A stretch of 51,958 nt of DNA, taken from the NCBI GenBank assembly GCA_002689325.1, contig NZFP01000038.1:1-51958 (forward strand). Direction: 5' to 3'. The DNA comes from Rickettsiales bacterium (GTDB lineage: Bacteria > Pseudomonadota > Alphaproteobacteria > Methylaequorales > Methylaequoraceae). Each line of letters opens with the position of its first letter. The first letter of the stretch is position 1. The notes below the pieces were generated by a model that saw nothing but the letters and a program-made list of their open reading frames with translations, had not been told where the DNA came from and did no database searches. This document shows, piece by piece, positions 8,752-17,440 of this stretch. The translations under genes were made by a program, and so were the position numbers.

Positions 8752-10016
8752 TCAGAAAATCTCCTTATTTTTACTCCACAATTCTTCAGTTTCTCTTCCA
8801 ATTTTTCATATCCTCTGTCAAGATGATATACCCTATTAACTGTTGTATTACCAGAAGCCATTAATCCAGCAATAATTAATGATGATGAAGCTCTTAAGTC
8901 AGTTGCCATAACCTCCGCTCCATGTATTTCTCTTACTCCATTTATAATTATTTTTGACCCCTTTTGTTTTAAATTAGCACCCATCCTTCTTAACTCACTT
9001 ACGTGCATAAATCTATTTTCAAAAATATTTTCTTTAATTACCGACTGAACCTCAGATTTAATTAGTGATGCAATAAGTTGAGCTTGTAAATCTGTTGGAA
9101 ATCCAGGATATTCTTTGGTAGAAAAAATTACATTATCAAGAAATTTATTAGTTTTTTTTACTATTAATTTTTCACCATTATCTTTTTTATTTAGTGATAA
9201 AACATTCAAGGGTTCAAAAATTTTCTTCAAATGATCACAAATTAAATCATTTACATTTTCTAATATTATTTTTCCGGAACACCCCATCACAGATAAAGCA
9301 AAAGTCCCAGCTTCAATTCTGTCTGGCATAACTGAAAATTCAGATCCTCTTAATTTTTTTTTTCCCTTAATTTTAATAACATTCGTCCCATGACCATAAA
9401 TTTCTGCACCCGCACTTACTAGAAAGTTTGACAAATCTGAAATTTCAGGTTCGCATGCAGCGTTTTTTATAATTGTTTCACCTTCAGCCAAAGTCGCCGC
9501 CATAATTATATTTTCCGTCGCCCCAACAGAAATTTTTTTTAAAGTAATTTCACAACCCTTTAATCTTCCCTTTACTTCTCCTTTTATATAACCATCCTTA
9601 ACAACAAACTCAGCGCCCATTTTTTCAAAACCATTAATATGCAAATCAACTGGTCTAGTTCCTATTGCACATCCACCTGGTAAAGAAACTTCTGCATAAC
9701 CATATTTAGCTAATAACGGACCTAAAATTAGGAAGGAAGCTCTCATTTTTCTAACTAGATCATATGAAACTTTTAGATTAGCTGGTTGATTGGATTTTAT
9801 TTGACAAATGGAGTCTTTAAAATTTATTTTAGAATCTAACGATTCCAAAATTTTTATCATAAAAATCACATCTGAAAGATTAGGAACATTTGATATAATT
9901 ATCTTTTCATCAATTAATAAGGAAGATGCCAAAATAGGTAAAGAAGAATTTTTTGAACCACTGATTTGGATAGCTCCCTCTAACCTATTAATACCTTCAA
10001 CTTCTATTTTATCCAT
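8748..10016 (-). CDS. murA: UDP-N-acetylglucosamine 1-carboxyvinyltransferase
   Basis: ISGSKNSSLPILASSLL, LPGGCAIGTRPVDLHI, ATDLRASSSLIIAGLMASG. Confidence 0.96.
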   Translation of the reverse strand: MDKIEVEGINRLEGAIQISGSKNSSLPILASSLLIDEKIIISNVPNLSDVIFMIKILESLDSKINFKDSICQIKSNQPANLKVSYDLVRKMRASFLILGPLLAKYGYAEVSLPGGCAIGTRPVDLHINGFEKMGAEFVVKDGYIKGEVKGRLKGCEITLKKISVGATENIIMAATLAEGETIIKNAACEPEISDLSNFLVSAGAEIYGHGTNVIKIKGKKKLRGSEFSVMPDRIEAGTFALSVMGCSGKIILENVNDLICDHLKKIFEPLNVLSLNKKDNGEKLIVKKTNKFLDNVIFSTKEYPGFPTDLQAQLIASLIKSEVQSVIKENIFENRFMHVSELRRMGANLKQKGSKIIINGVREIHGAEVMATDLRASSSLIIAGLMASGNTTVNRVYHLDRGYEKLEEKLKNCGVKIRRFSE

Positions 10017-10017
10017 A

Positions 10018-10563
10018 TTAAAGTTTTGGAAGTGTTACTTCTTTTTGGTGCATATATTTTCCTTTTCTGTCAGCATAAGAAAGTTCACAGTTTTCTACCC
10101 CTTGTAAAAATAAAAATTGAGCGGCACCTTCATTAGCATATATTTTAGCAGGAAGAGGAGTCGTATTTGAAAACTCTAATGTAACATGTCCCTCCCATTC
10201 TGGCTCAAGTGGTGTTACATTGACAATTATACCGCATCTTGCATATGTTGATTTACCTACACAAATAACCAGTGTTTCTCGTGGAATTTTAAAATGCTCA
10301 ACAGTTTTTGCTAAAGCAAAACTATTAGGTGGAATTATGCAATAATCTACGTCTCTATCTACGAAACTAGATTCAGAAAAATCTTTGGGATCAACAGTTG
10401 CTGAATTCACATTTGTAAAAATCTTAAAACTACTGGATACTCTTGCATCATATCCATAAGAAGACAGCCCGTAAGATAAAACGTTTTTCTTGACTTGGTT
10501 CTCAACAAAAGGATCAATCATTTTCCTTTCAATTGCCATTTTTTTTATCCATGAATCAGGCAT
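10018..10563 (-). CDS. dcd: dCTP deaminase (start taken at MPDSWI; the track extends to 10572)
   Basis: [10 protein letters not shown]..., [54 protein letters not shown]. Confidence 0.93.
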   Translation of the reverse strand: MPDSWIKKMAIERKMIDPFVENQVKKNVLSYGLSSYGYDARVSSSFKIFTNVNSATVDPKDFSESSFVDRDVDYCIIPPNSFALAKTVEHFKIPRETLVICVGKSTYARCGIIVNVTPLEPEWEGHVTLEFSNTTPLPAKIYANEGAAQFLFLQGVENCELSYADRKGKYMHQKEVTLPKL

Positions 10564-10654
10564 TATTCCCATTTTTACTTTCCTTTCTTTTCTTAATATT
10601 TCTTTTTAATGCTTCTGATAAGCGTTGTTCACGTGTATTTTTTTTTTTATTCAT
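10556..10654 (-). CDS. 32-aa basic small protein overlapping the dcd start
   Basis: Reads [32 protein letters not shown]. Its TGA lies within ATGCCTGA of the dcd start (8-nt overlap), consistent with coupling. Below the track cutoff. Confidence 0.6.
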   Translation of the reverse strand: MNKKKNTREQRLSEALKRNIKKRKESKNGNNA

Positions 10655-11008
10655 TTATTTAAGTAAATTATATTTTGTGGCTTTTCCTTTACTTAAAGAA
10701 ACAGGATATTTCTTTTCATTTTTTTTTATTTTTTTTAAACAGCACTTTTCAATATCGATTTTTGCTAAATCCGAAAATCTTAATAAATAAAGCATTATAT
10801 CAGCAACTTCATCAGAAATTTTTTCTTTGATTGTTTTTTTTTTCAAATCTGACTCAATTTCAGCATCATTTTTCCATTGAAAAATTTCAAGTAGCTCTGA
10901 AGTTTCAATATTTATAGAAATAGCAAGGTTTTTAAGATTATGAAATTGTTCCCACTCTCTTTTATGTGCAAATTCCCTCAGAATTTTTTGTAGTTTCTTT
11001 TCATTCAT
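10655..11008 (-). CDS. MazG-like nucleotide pyrophosphohydrolase
   Basis: FAHKREWEQFHNLKNLAISINIETSELLEIFQW...EISDEVADIMLYLLRFSDL; EExxE...ExxD-type arrangement. Confidence 0.85.
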   Translation of the reverse strand: MNEKKLQKILREFAHKREWEQFHNLKNLAISINIETSELLEIFQWKNDAEIESDLKKKTIKEKISDEVADIMLYLLRFSDLAKIDIEKCCLKKIKKNEKKYPVSLSKGKATKYNLLK

Positions 11009-11146
11009 AGGTTAACAACTATTGTCAAGATTAAAATTCTACCTCTATGATTAACATATTGAAATTTTTTTTTAATAAATATTTTAATAAAAATAATTCT
11101 ATAATTTTCATTCTTTCTTTTTCCTATATAATTGTTATAAATTATT

Positions 11147-12766
11147 ATGAATGAAATAATTTGGGGCAGATACTCTTTATTAGTTTACACTGCAATAGTT
11201 TCAATTTTTTCCTTAACTTTATCCTTTTATGTAAAGGGATTTCTTGTAATTTTTTTTCCAAGCTTTTTACTTTTTTTAATATCTTTAAAAGATTTTCTTC
11301 AAAAAAAAAGATCTATTCTTTCAAATTTTCCTTTACTGGGAAGATTTAGATTTTTTCTAGAAAGCATTAGACCAGAACTAAGACAGTATTACTGGGAATC
11401 GGATGATGATGAGGTTCCTTATTCTAGAAATCAAAGATCTATGGTTTATCAAAGATCCAAGAATGAAGGTGGGGTGAGGCCTTTTGGCTCATTGGAAAAG
11501 TTTTATAAAAATGACTTTGTTTGGCTTAACCATTCAATATCCCCATCTCATATAAAAAATAATGATTTTCGAGTAAAAGTTGGGTTAGGAAAAAAACAAT
11601 ATCAAATGTCTGTACTAAATATTTCTGGAACATCATTTGGTGCAATTTCTCCTCCTGCTGTTACATCACTTAACAAAGCAGCCAAAATGGGTGGGTTTGC
11701 TCATAATACTGGCGAAGGTTCATTATCACCTTATCATGAAAAAGGGGGAGGCGATTCAATATGGCAAATTTCAACAGGATACTTTGGTTGCAGAGATAAA
11801 AATGGTAATTTTTGTCCTAAAGCTTTTTCAGAGAAAGCTAAAAAAGATCAAGTAAAAATGATTGAAATTAAATTAAGTCAGGGAGCTAAACCAGGACATG
11901 GGGGAATGCTTCTTGCTCCAAAAGTTACTGAGGAAATTGCACGAACTCGTGGTATAGAAGTTGGAAAAGATTGTATATCACCAGCTAAACATAAAGAATT
12001 TTCCACTCCATTACAATTACTGAAATTTGTTGAAAAATTAAAAAAATTATCAGGAGGTAAGCCAGTAGGAATTAAACTGTGTATTGGTCATCCGTGGGAG
12101 TTAATTTCTATAGTTAAAGCTATGGTCACTGAAAAAAAATACATTGATTTTGTAACTGTTGACGGTGCTGAAGGAGGAACTGGAGCAGCTCCGGCAGAAT
12201 TTACAGATCATCTCGGATGTCCTTTAAAAGATGCTTTGGTTTTCGTTGACAATGCTCTAATTGGTGCGAATCTGAGAGATAAAGTAAAAATAGGTGCATC
12301 AGGAAAAGTAGTCTCAGCGTTTGATATTGCACACATGTGTGCTTTAGGTGCCGATTGGATTAATATGGCTAGACCATTTATGTTCTCAATAGGGTGTATT
12401 CAATGTAGGTCTTGTCATACAGGTGAGTGTCCAACTGGAATTGCCACAATGGATCCCATGAGATATAGAGCAATTGATATTGATGATAGATCTAATAGAG
12501 CTTTCAACTTTCACAAAAATACATTATTTGTTTTAAAAGAACTTTTAGAATCAGTTGGAGTTAATCATCCAACTGAACTTAACAGACGACACATTGTTAG
12601 GAGACTATCGGAAAGTGAAATAAGGTTAGCAGATCAAATTTATCCAAGAGCCGAAAAGGGTGAACTTCTTAAAAGAGGGAAAAAAATAATTGCCGATCCG
12701 CGTATTGATGTTTACTGGAATAAAGTCACTCCCAATAGTTTTAATTACATACCAGGCTCAATTTAA
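11147..12766 (+). CDS. FMN-binding glutamate synthase family protein
   Basis: NISGTSFGAISPPAVTSLNKAA, KPGHGGMLLAPKVTEEIA, VTVDGAEGGTGAAPAEFTDHLG, CIQCRSCHTGECPTGIATMD. Confidence 0.9.
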   Translation: MNEIIWGRYSLLVYTAIVSIFSLTLSFYVKGFLVIFFPSFLLFLISLKDFLQKKRSILSNFPLLGRFRFFLESIRPELRQYYWESDDDEVPYSRNQRSMVYQRSKNEGGVRPFGSLEKFYKNDFVWLNHSISPSHIKNNDFRVKVGLGKKQYQMSVLNISGTSFGAISPPAVTSLNKAAKMGGFAHNTGEGSLSPYHEKGGGDSIWQISTGYFGCRDKNGNFCPKAFSEKAKKDQVKMIEIKLSQGAKPGHGGMLLAPKVTEEIARTRGIEVGKDCISPAKHKEFSTPLQLLKFVEKLKKLSGGKPVGIKLCIGHPWELISIVKAMVTEKKYIDFVTVDGAEGGTGAAPAEFTDHLGCPLKDALVFVDNALIGANLRDKVKIGASGKVVSAFDIAHMCALGADWINMARPFMFSIGCIQCRSCHTGECPTGIATMDPMRYRAIDIDDRSNRAFNFHKNTLFVLKELLESVGVNHPTELNRRHIVRRLSESEIRLADQIYPRAEKGELLKRGKKIIADPRIDVYWNKVTPNSFNYIPGSI

Positions 12767-14598
12767 TTGACTCAAATTATAAAAAGCAACCAAATCACAA
12801 ATAAATATTATTTACTTGCTTTAACAAATTTTGAAAAAAAAGATTTTAAATTAGCTAAATTTCATTTTTTGGAATATCTAGAGAAAAATGACGATTTTCA
12901 AGCACTAAATTTACTTGGAATTTGCTACCTAAATTTAAAAGAATACATATCGGCAGCAAAAATTTTTAAGGAATTAATTTCTAAAAAAATAATTACCGAC
13001 TCAATACTAAATAATTATGGTGTTGCATTAAAAAATTTAAAGGAATTCAATACTTCAAAATATTACTTTAAAAAATCTATTAAGATTAATCAGAAAAATT
13101 TCCTTGCTTTTTTTAATTTAGGAAATTTAAATTGCGAAATTGGGAAAGAAAAAGAAGCTGAAATTCTTTTCCTAAAATGTATGGAATTAAAAAAAGGTTA
13201 TCTTCCAGCAATCCTAAACTTATCAATGTTATATTTAAAAAATTATAATTTAGATAAGTGCTTAAAACTGCTTAAAAACTCTTTAAATATTTTTCCAAAT
13301 AATAACACAGTAATTGAAAATATAGCTAAAATTTATTTAATAAGAAAAAACTTTAATTTAGCAGAAAAGTATCTAATTAAACTTATACAACTATCAAAAG
13401 AAAATATCAAAAAGATAATACCTCTTGCCTTAGGATACTCCTATGAAGGAAAAGAAAAGGAATATAAAAAAATTTGTAAGCTTTATATCAAAAATTTAAC
13501 TAAAGATTCTTCAATATTTTCCTTAAACACAATTAAAAAAAAAATGCCTATAATATCATTTCTTTCGCCCGATATAAGAAATCACCCTGTTGGATTCTTT
13601 ACCAAAGACATGTTACCTGAATTATCCAAAAGATTTAAAATAGTTATTTTTAACACATGCGAATTTGAAGATGAGATTTCAATATACACTAAAAACTTTT
13701 GTCACTGGATAAATTTAAAGACGAACAATGAATATGAAATAGCTGATGCCATTTTCAAAAAAAATGTAGATGTGTTAATTGACTCTTCTGGTCTAACGAG
13801 AACGAACAATTTGGGAGTCTTTAAATTAAAGCCCAGTAAAAATCAAGTATCATGGGCAGGTTGGCTTGCTTCTACGAATTTAAAAGAAATGGATTATGTG
13901 ATTAGTGACCATTTTTGTACACGCCAAAAAGATGAAAAGTTTTTCACAGAAAAAGTATTAAGAATGAAAAATATTTGGTGTACTTATTCTTTATCAGTCT
14001 TAGAAAGTCTAAATTTAAAAAAAATAAATAACTCAGAATCTTTCATAATTTATGGGTGTTTTCAAAGACCAGAAAAAATTAGCAAAAAAGTATTACGAAC
14101 ATGGGCGGAGATACTTATAAGAGTCAAAAAAAGCAAAATTTTCTTTATTAATCAGTCCTTTAATGAATATGAAAAAAAAAGTTAATCTCCTATTTTAACA
14201 ATAATGGTATTTCAAACAAAAGATTAATTTTTATACAACCCAAAAATCGTAGGGAATATTTAAATTCTTATAATTTAGTTGATATAAACTTAGATACCTT
14301 TCCTTATAATGGCGGTACCACACTGTTTGAATCATCTTATATGGGGGTTCCAATATTAACAAAAGAGAACAACTCATTTTTGTTTCGATGCGGAGAGAGT
14401 ATTAATAATAATCTCAATATGAAAGATTGGATAGCAAAAAATACAAGTGATTATGTAAACAAAGCAGAGGATTTTTCAAACAAAAAGTATATAAACGAAT
14501 TAAAAAGAAAATTAATAATTGATTCAAATAAATCTATCCTATTTAATTCAAAAGTCTTTGCTAATGAATTTGGAAAAATGATTATGAATATTCTTTAA
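12767..14598 (+). CDS. TPR / O-GlcNAc transferase-like (SPINDLY type) protein, split by a frameshift at a 9-A run (14172-14180); ORFs 12767..14185 and 14341..14598
   Basis: N-terminal TPR-like repeats, then SPDIRNHPVGFFTKDMLPELSK and DVLIDSSGLTRTNNLGVFKLKPSKNQVSWAGW. After the stop, another frame continues KLISYFNNNGISNKRLIFIQPKNRREYLNSYNLVDINLDTFPYNGGTTLFESSYMGVPILT. Confidence 0.8.
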
Positions 14599-14638
14599 AA
14601 TTTTTGATTTTTAAACTATTCTTTATTTTAGTATTCTG

Positions 14639-14712
14639 GCCCTCTTAGTTTAATAGTAAAACAGGGTCTTGGTAAGACTCAGCCACTGGAGCGTAACCAG
14701 TAGAGGGCACCA
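14639..14712 (+). tRNA. tRNA-Thr (GGU anticodon), structurally divergent D/T loops
   Basis: GCCCTCT-TA-GTTT-AATAGTA-AAAC-A-GGGTC-TTGGTAA-GACTC-AGCC-ACTGG-AGCGTAA-CCAGT-AGAGGGC-A-CCA. 7-bp acceptor stem, 4/5/5-bp arms, encoded CCA. Confidence 0.8.
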
Positions 14713-14716
14713 TTTT

Positions 14717-15928
14717 ATGAAGGAAGATTTACAAAAATACATATTTTATAGTTTTCTTGTTGGAATTATCTTAGGGATTTCATTAAACAACTTATCAATC
14801 TATTATCCAGAAATAATAAAACTAACTTTAAATGTACTTCAATTTGGTGGAGATGTTTTCTTAAAAATTATAAAAATGCTTGTAGTACCTATTGTTTTCT
14901 TTTCATTATTAATTGGTGTTGCTAATCTAAAAAATATTTCAACTCTAGGCAGAATTGGAGCTAAAACTCTGTCTTTATATTTATTCACAACAATGATAGC
15001 TATTTCTTTGTCTCTTGTCATTGGGCATATTTTAAACCCAGGTCAGGGGGGCAACATCAGTCTTGAAAATACTCAATTAAAAATCAATGAAGCTCCTTCT
15101 TTTTTCGAAGTTTTACTTGATATCATTCCTGAAAACCCTTTTAAATCTCTAAGTGAAGGTAATATGTTACAAGTAATTTTTTTCTCTCTCATCCTTGGTG
15201 GATGTTTGTCAAATCTAAAAGATAATAAAAACTTACTTAATTTTTTTAATAGTATGAATGAGCTCGTTTTAAAGATGCTTTCGGCACTAATGACAATCGC
15301 ACCAATTGGTATTTTTTGTTTGATCTCTAAAACATTTGCTACGCAAGGCTTATCATCTATTTTAGAACTACTAAAATATTTCCTTGGAGTTGTACTAATA
15401 ATATTTATTCACTTCTTAATTGTTTACATCCCCTTAGTTAGGTTTTTGGGGAAAGTTAATATTAGAACTTTTGTAAATGGGATAAAACAAATTGTTCTAT
15501 TTGCTTTTTCAACATCAAGTAGTAGTGCAACGATTCCAGTCACACTACAAAATTTAAATAAGAATTTTAATGTGAAATCAAAGATATCGTCTTTTACAGT
15601 TCCTCTGGGTGCAACAATAAATATGGATGGTACAGCAATTATGCAAGGTATGGCTACCATTTTTATAGCAAATATTTATAATATAGATCTTTTATTCTCA
15701 GATTATTTATCAATCATTTTAACAGCGACTTTAGCCTCAGTTGGAACTGCCGGGGTTCCCGGTGTGGGAATAATTATGTTAGGTATGGTTCTAAATCAAG
15801 TTGGATTACCTCTTGAAGGAATTGCAATAGTAATAGGAGTAGATAGATTACTTGATATGTTGAGAACATCTTTAAACGTATCAGGAGATGCAATGGTAAC
15901 ATTAGTTGTAAATAAATCAGAAAAATAA
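14717..15928 (+). CDS. Dicarboxylate/amino acid:cation symporter (DAACS family)
   Basis: True start is probably ATG 14717 (MKEDLQKYIFYSF). The track start at 14669 lies inside the tRNA. FAFSTSSSSATIPVTL, PLGATINMDGTAIMQG, GTAGVPGVGIIMLGMVL. Confidence 0.93.
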   Translation: MKEDLQKYIFYSFLVGIILGISLNNLSIYYPEIIKLTLNVLQFGGDVFLKIIKMLVVPIVFFSLLIGVANLKNISTLGRIGAKTLSLYLFTTMIAISLSLVIGHILNPGQGGNISLENTQLKINEAPSFFEVLLDIIPENPFKSLSEGNMLQVIFFSLILGGCLSNLKDNKNLLNFFNSMNELVLKMLSALMTIAPIGIFCLISKTFATQGLSSILELLKYFLGVVLIIFIHFLIVYIPLVRFLGKVNIRTFVNGIKQIVLFAFSTSSSSATIPVTLQNLNKNFNVKSKISSFTVPLGATINMDGTAIMQGMATIFIANIYNIDLLFSDYLSIILTATLASVGTAGVPGVGIIMLGMVLNQVGLPLEGIAIVIGVDRLLDMLRTSLNVSGDAMVTLVVNKSEK

Positions 15929-16104
15929 TGCTCTTATTTGTAGTTGAATTAGAAATTATCTTTTTTGGAAAAGAGACAAAGTACGTACATGCTTATGATA
16001 AAAGTGATGCTGAATTTATAGCAATTCAAAAAACAATAAAAGAACTTAGTTGTTCAAAAGAAGATATTTCAATTATTCTTGTAAAAAAAGTTAATCATAA
16101 TTGA
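15928..16104 (+). CDS. 58-aa small protein of unknown function
   Basis: MLLFVVELEIIFFGKETKYVHAYDKSDAEFIAIQKTIKELSCSKEDISIILVKKVNHN*. Start overlaps the symporter stop (TAATG); 3' end overlaps the convergent amidohydrolase gene. Confidence 0.6.
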   Translation: MLLFVVELEIIFFGKETKYVHAYDKSDAEFIAIQKTIKELSCSKEDISIILVKKVNHN

Positions 16105-17425
16105 ATAAAACAGGTTCGCCTATTGGTGGTGATGCTATTTCAGAATCCTGCATCACAATTTTACCATTAACAACTGTAAAAACTGGCAAACCCTTAATTT
16201 TTAAACCATCGTAAGGAGTCCAACCTGATTTACTTGCGATCCATTCATTGGTAATTGTAAATTCTTTATTTAAATCAACAATAGAAAAGTCTGCATCGTT
16301 TCCAATCTTAATTTCTCCTTTGTATTTCATATTATAAATTTTCGCTGGGTTATAACATAGAAGTCTAACCAAATCATTGATACCAAGTTTCTTTTTATTA
16401 ACAAAATCAAGCATTATTGGTAATATCGTTTGGACTCCTGTCATACCAGAGGGACAATTGGGATATTTTTTTTTCTTTTCCTCTAATGTATGAGGTGCGT
16501 GGTCAGAACCAATTACATCTACTATTTTTTCTTCAATACCTTTCCAAAGACCAATATTATGACTTTTATCCCTAATTGGTGGATTCATTTGAGCCAAACT
16601 ACCTAAATTTTCATAACAATCTGGAGCGTGGAAAAATAAATGTTGAGGTGTCACCTCACAGGTTGAAAAGTTCTTATATTTTTTAAGGATTAATATTTCA
16701 TCTTTAGTCGAAATATGTAAAACATGTATTTTTCGATTAGTTTCTTGAGCAATCTTTAATAATCTCTCTGTACTTCTTATTGCTGTCTGCGAGTCTCTCC
16801 AAAAAGGATGACTGGAGACGTTTGCTTTTGGGTCTTCAACAAGGTGTTTTCTTTCTCTTAATCTATATTCATCTTCACTATGAACAGCAACTCTCCGACT
16901 ACCTGATGCTAAAATTTTTCTTAAACTTTCATCGTCTTCAACTAAGAGGTCTCCAGTCGAGGACCCCATAAAAATTTTCACACCGCAACATCCTGGTAAT
17001 CGCTCTAAGTTTTTTAAGTTTTCTATATTTTCCTTAGCAGCACCTACAAAAAAACTATAATTACAATAAGCATTTTTTTGTGCTATTAAAAGTTTTTCAT
17101 TAAGAGCTGCTTTGGTAGTTGTTGAAGGGTTAGTATTAGGCATTTCAAAAATTGACGTTATGCCACCAAGTATTGCTCCTTTGGTTCCGTTCATAATATC
17201 TTCTTTATGAGTCAAACCAGGTTCTCTGAAATGTACCTGAGTATCAACTGCTCCAGGTAAAACAATTAAATTGTTAATAACTATTTTTTTTTCACAATCT
17301 TTTTTTGAAAGATTTCCCAACTCAACAACTTTTGAACCTTTAACTCCAATATCAATTTTTTCTATAGATGAATTTGGCAGAACAACGTCTCCACCTGTAA
17401 TAATTAGATCTAGTTGTTTTTTCAT
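16091..17425 (-). CDS. Dihydroorotase / cyclic amidohydrolase family
   Basis: GAVDTQVHFREPGLTHKEDI, EMPNTNPST, GVKIFMGSSTGD, HVLHISTKDE, VIGSDHAPHT. Confidence 0.9.
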   Translation of the reverse strand: MKKQLDLIITGGDVVLPNSSIEKIDIGVKGSKVVELGNLSKKDCEKKIVINNLIVLPGAVDTQVHFREPGLTHKEDIMNGTKGAILGGITSIFEMPNTNPSTTTKAALNEKLLIAQKNAYCNYSFFVGAAKENIENLKNLERLPGCCGVKIFMGSSTGDLLVEDDESLRKILASGSRRVAVHSEDEYRLRERKHLVEDPKANVSSHPFWRDSQTAIRSTERLLKIAQETNRKIHVLHISTKDEILILKKYKNFSTCEVTPQHLFFHAPDCYENLGSLAQMNPPIRDKSHNIGLWKGIEEKIVDVIGSDHAPHTLEEKKKKYPNCPSGMTGVQTILPIMLDFVNKKKLGINDLVRLLCYNPAKIYNMKYKGEIKIGNDADFSIVDLNKEFTITNEWIASKSGWTPYDGLKIKGLPVFTVVNGKIVMQDSEIASPPIGEPVLFNYD

Positions 17426-17440
17426 TATTCTAATAAAATT

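Noticed and set aside
14669-14716. N-terminal extension MVRLSHWSVTSRGHHF of the symporter ORF
   Set aside because: Lies inside the tRNA-Thr gene; the likely start is ATG 14717.
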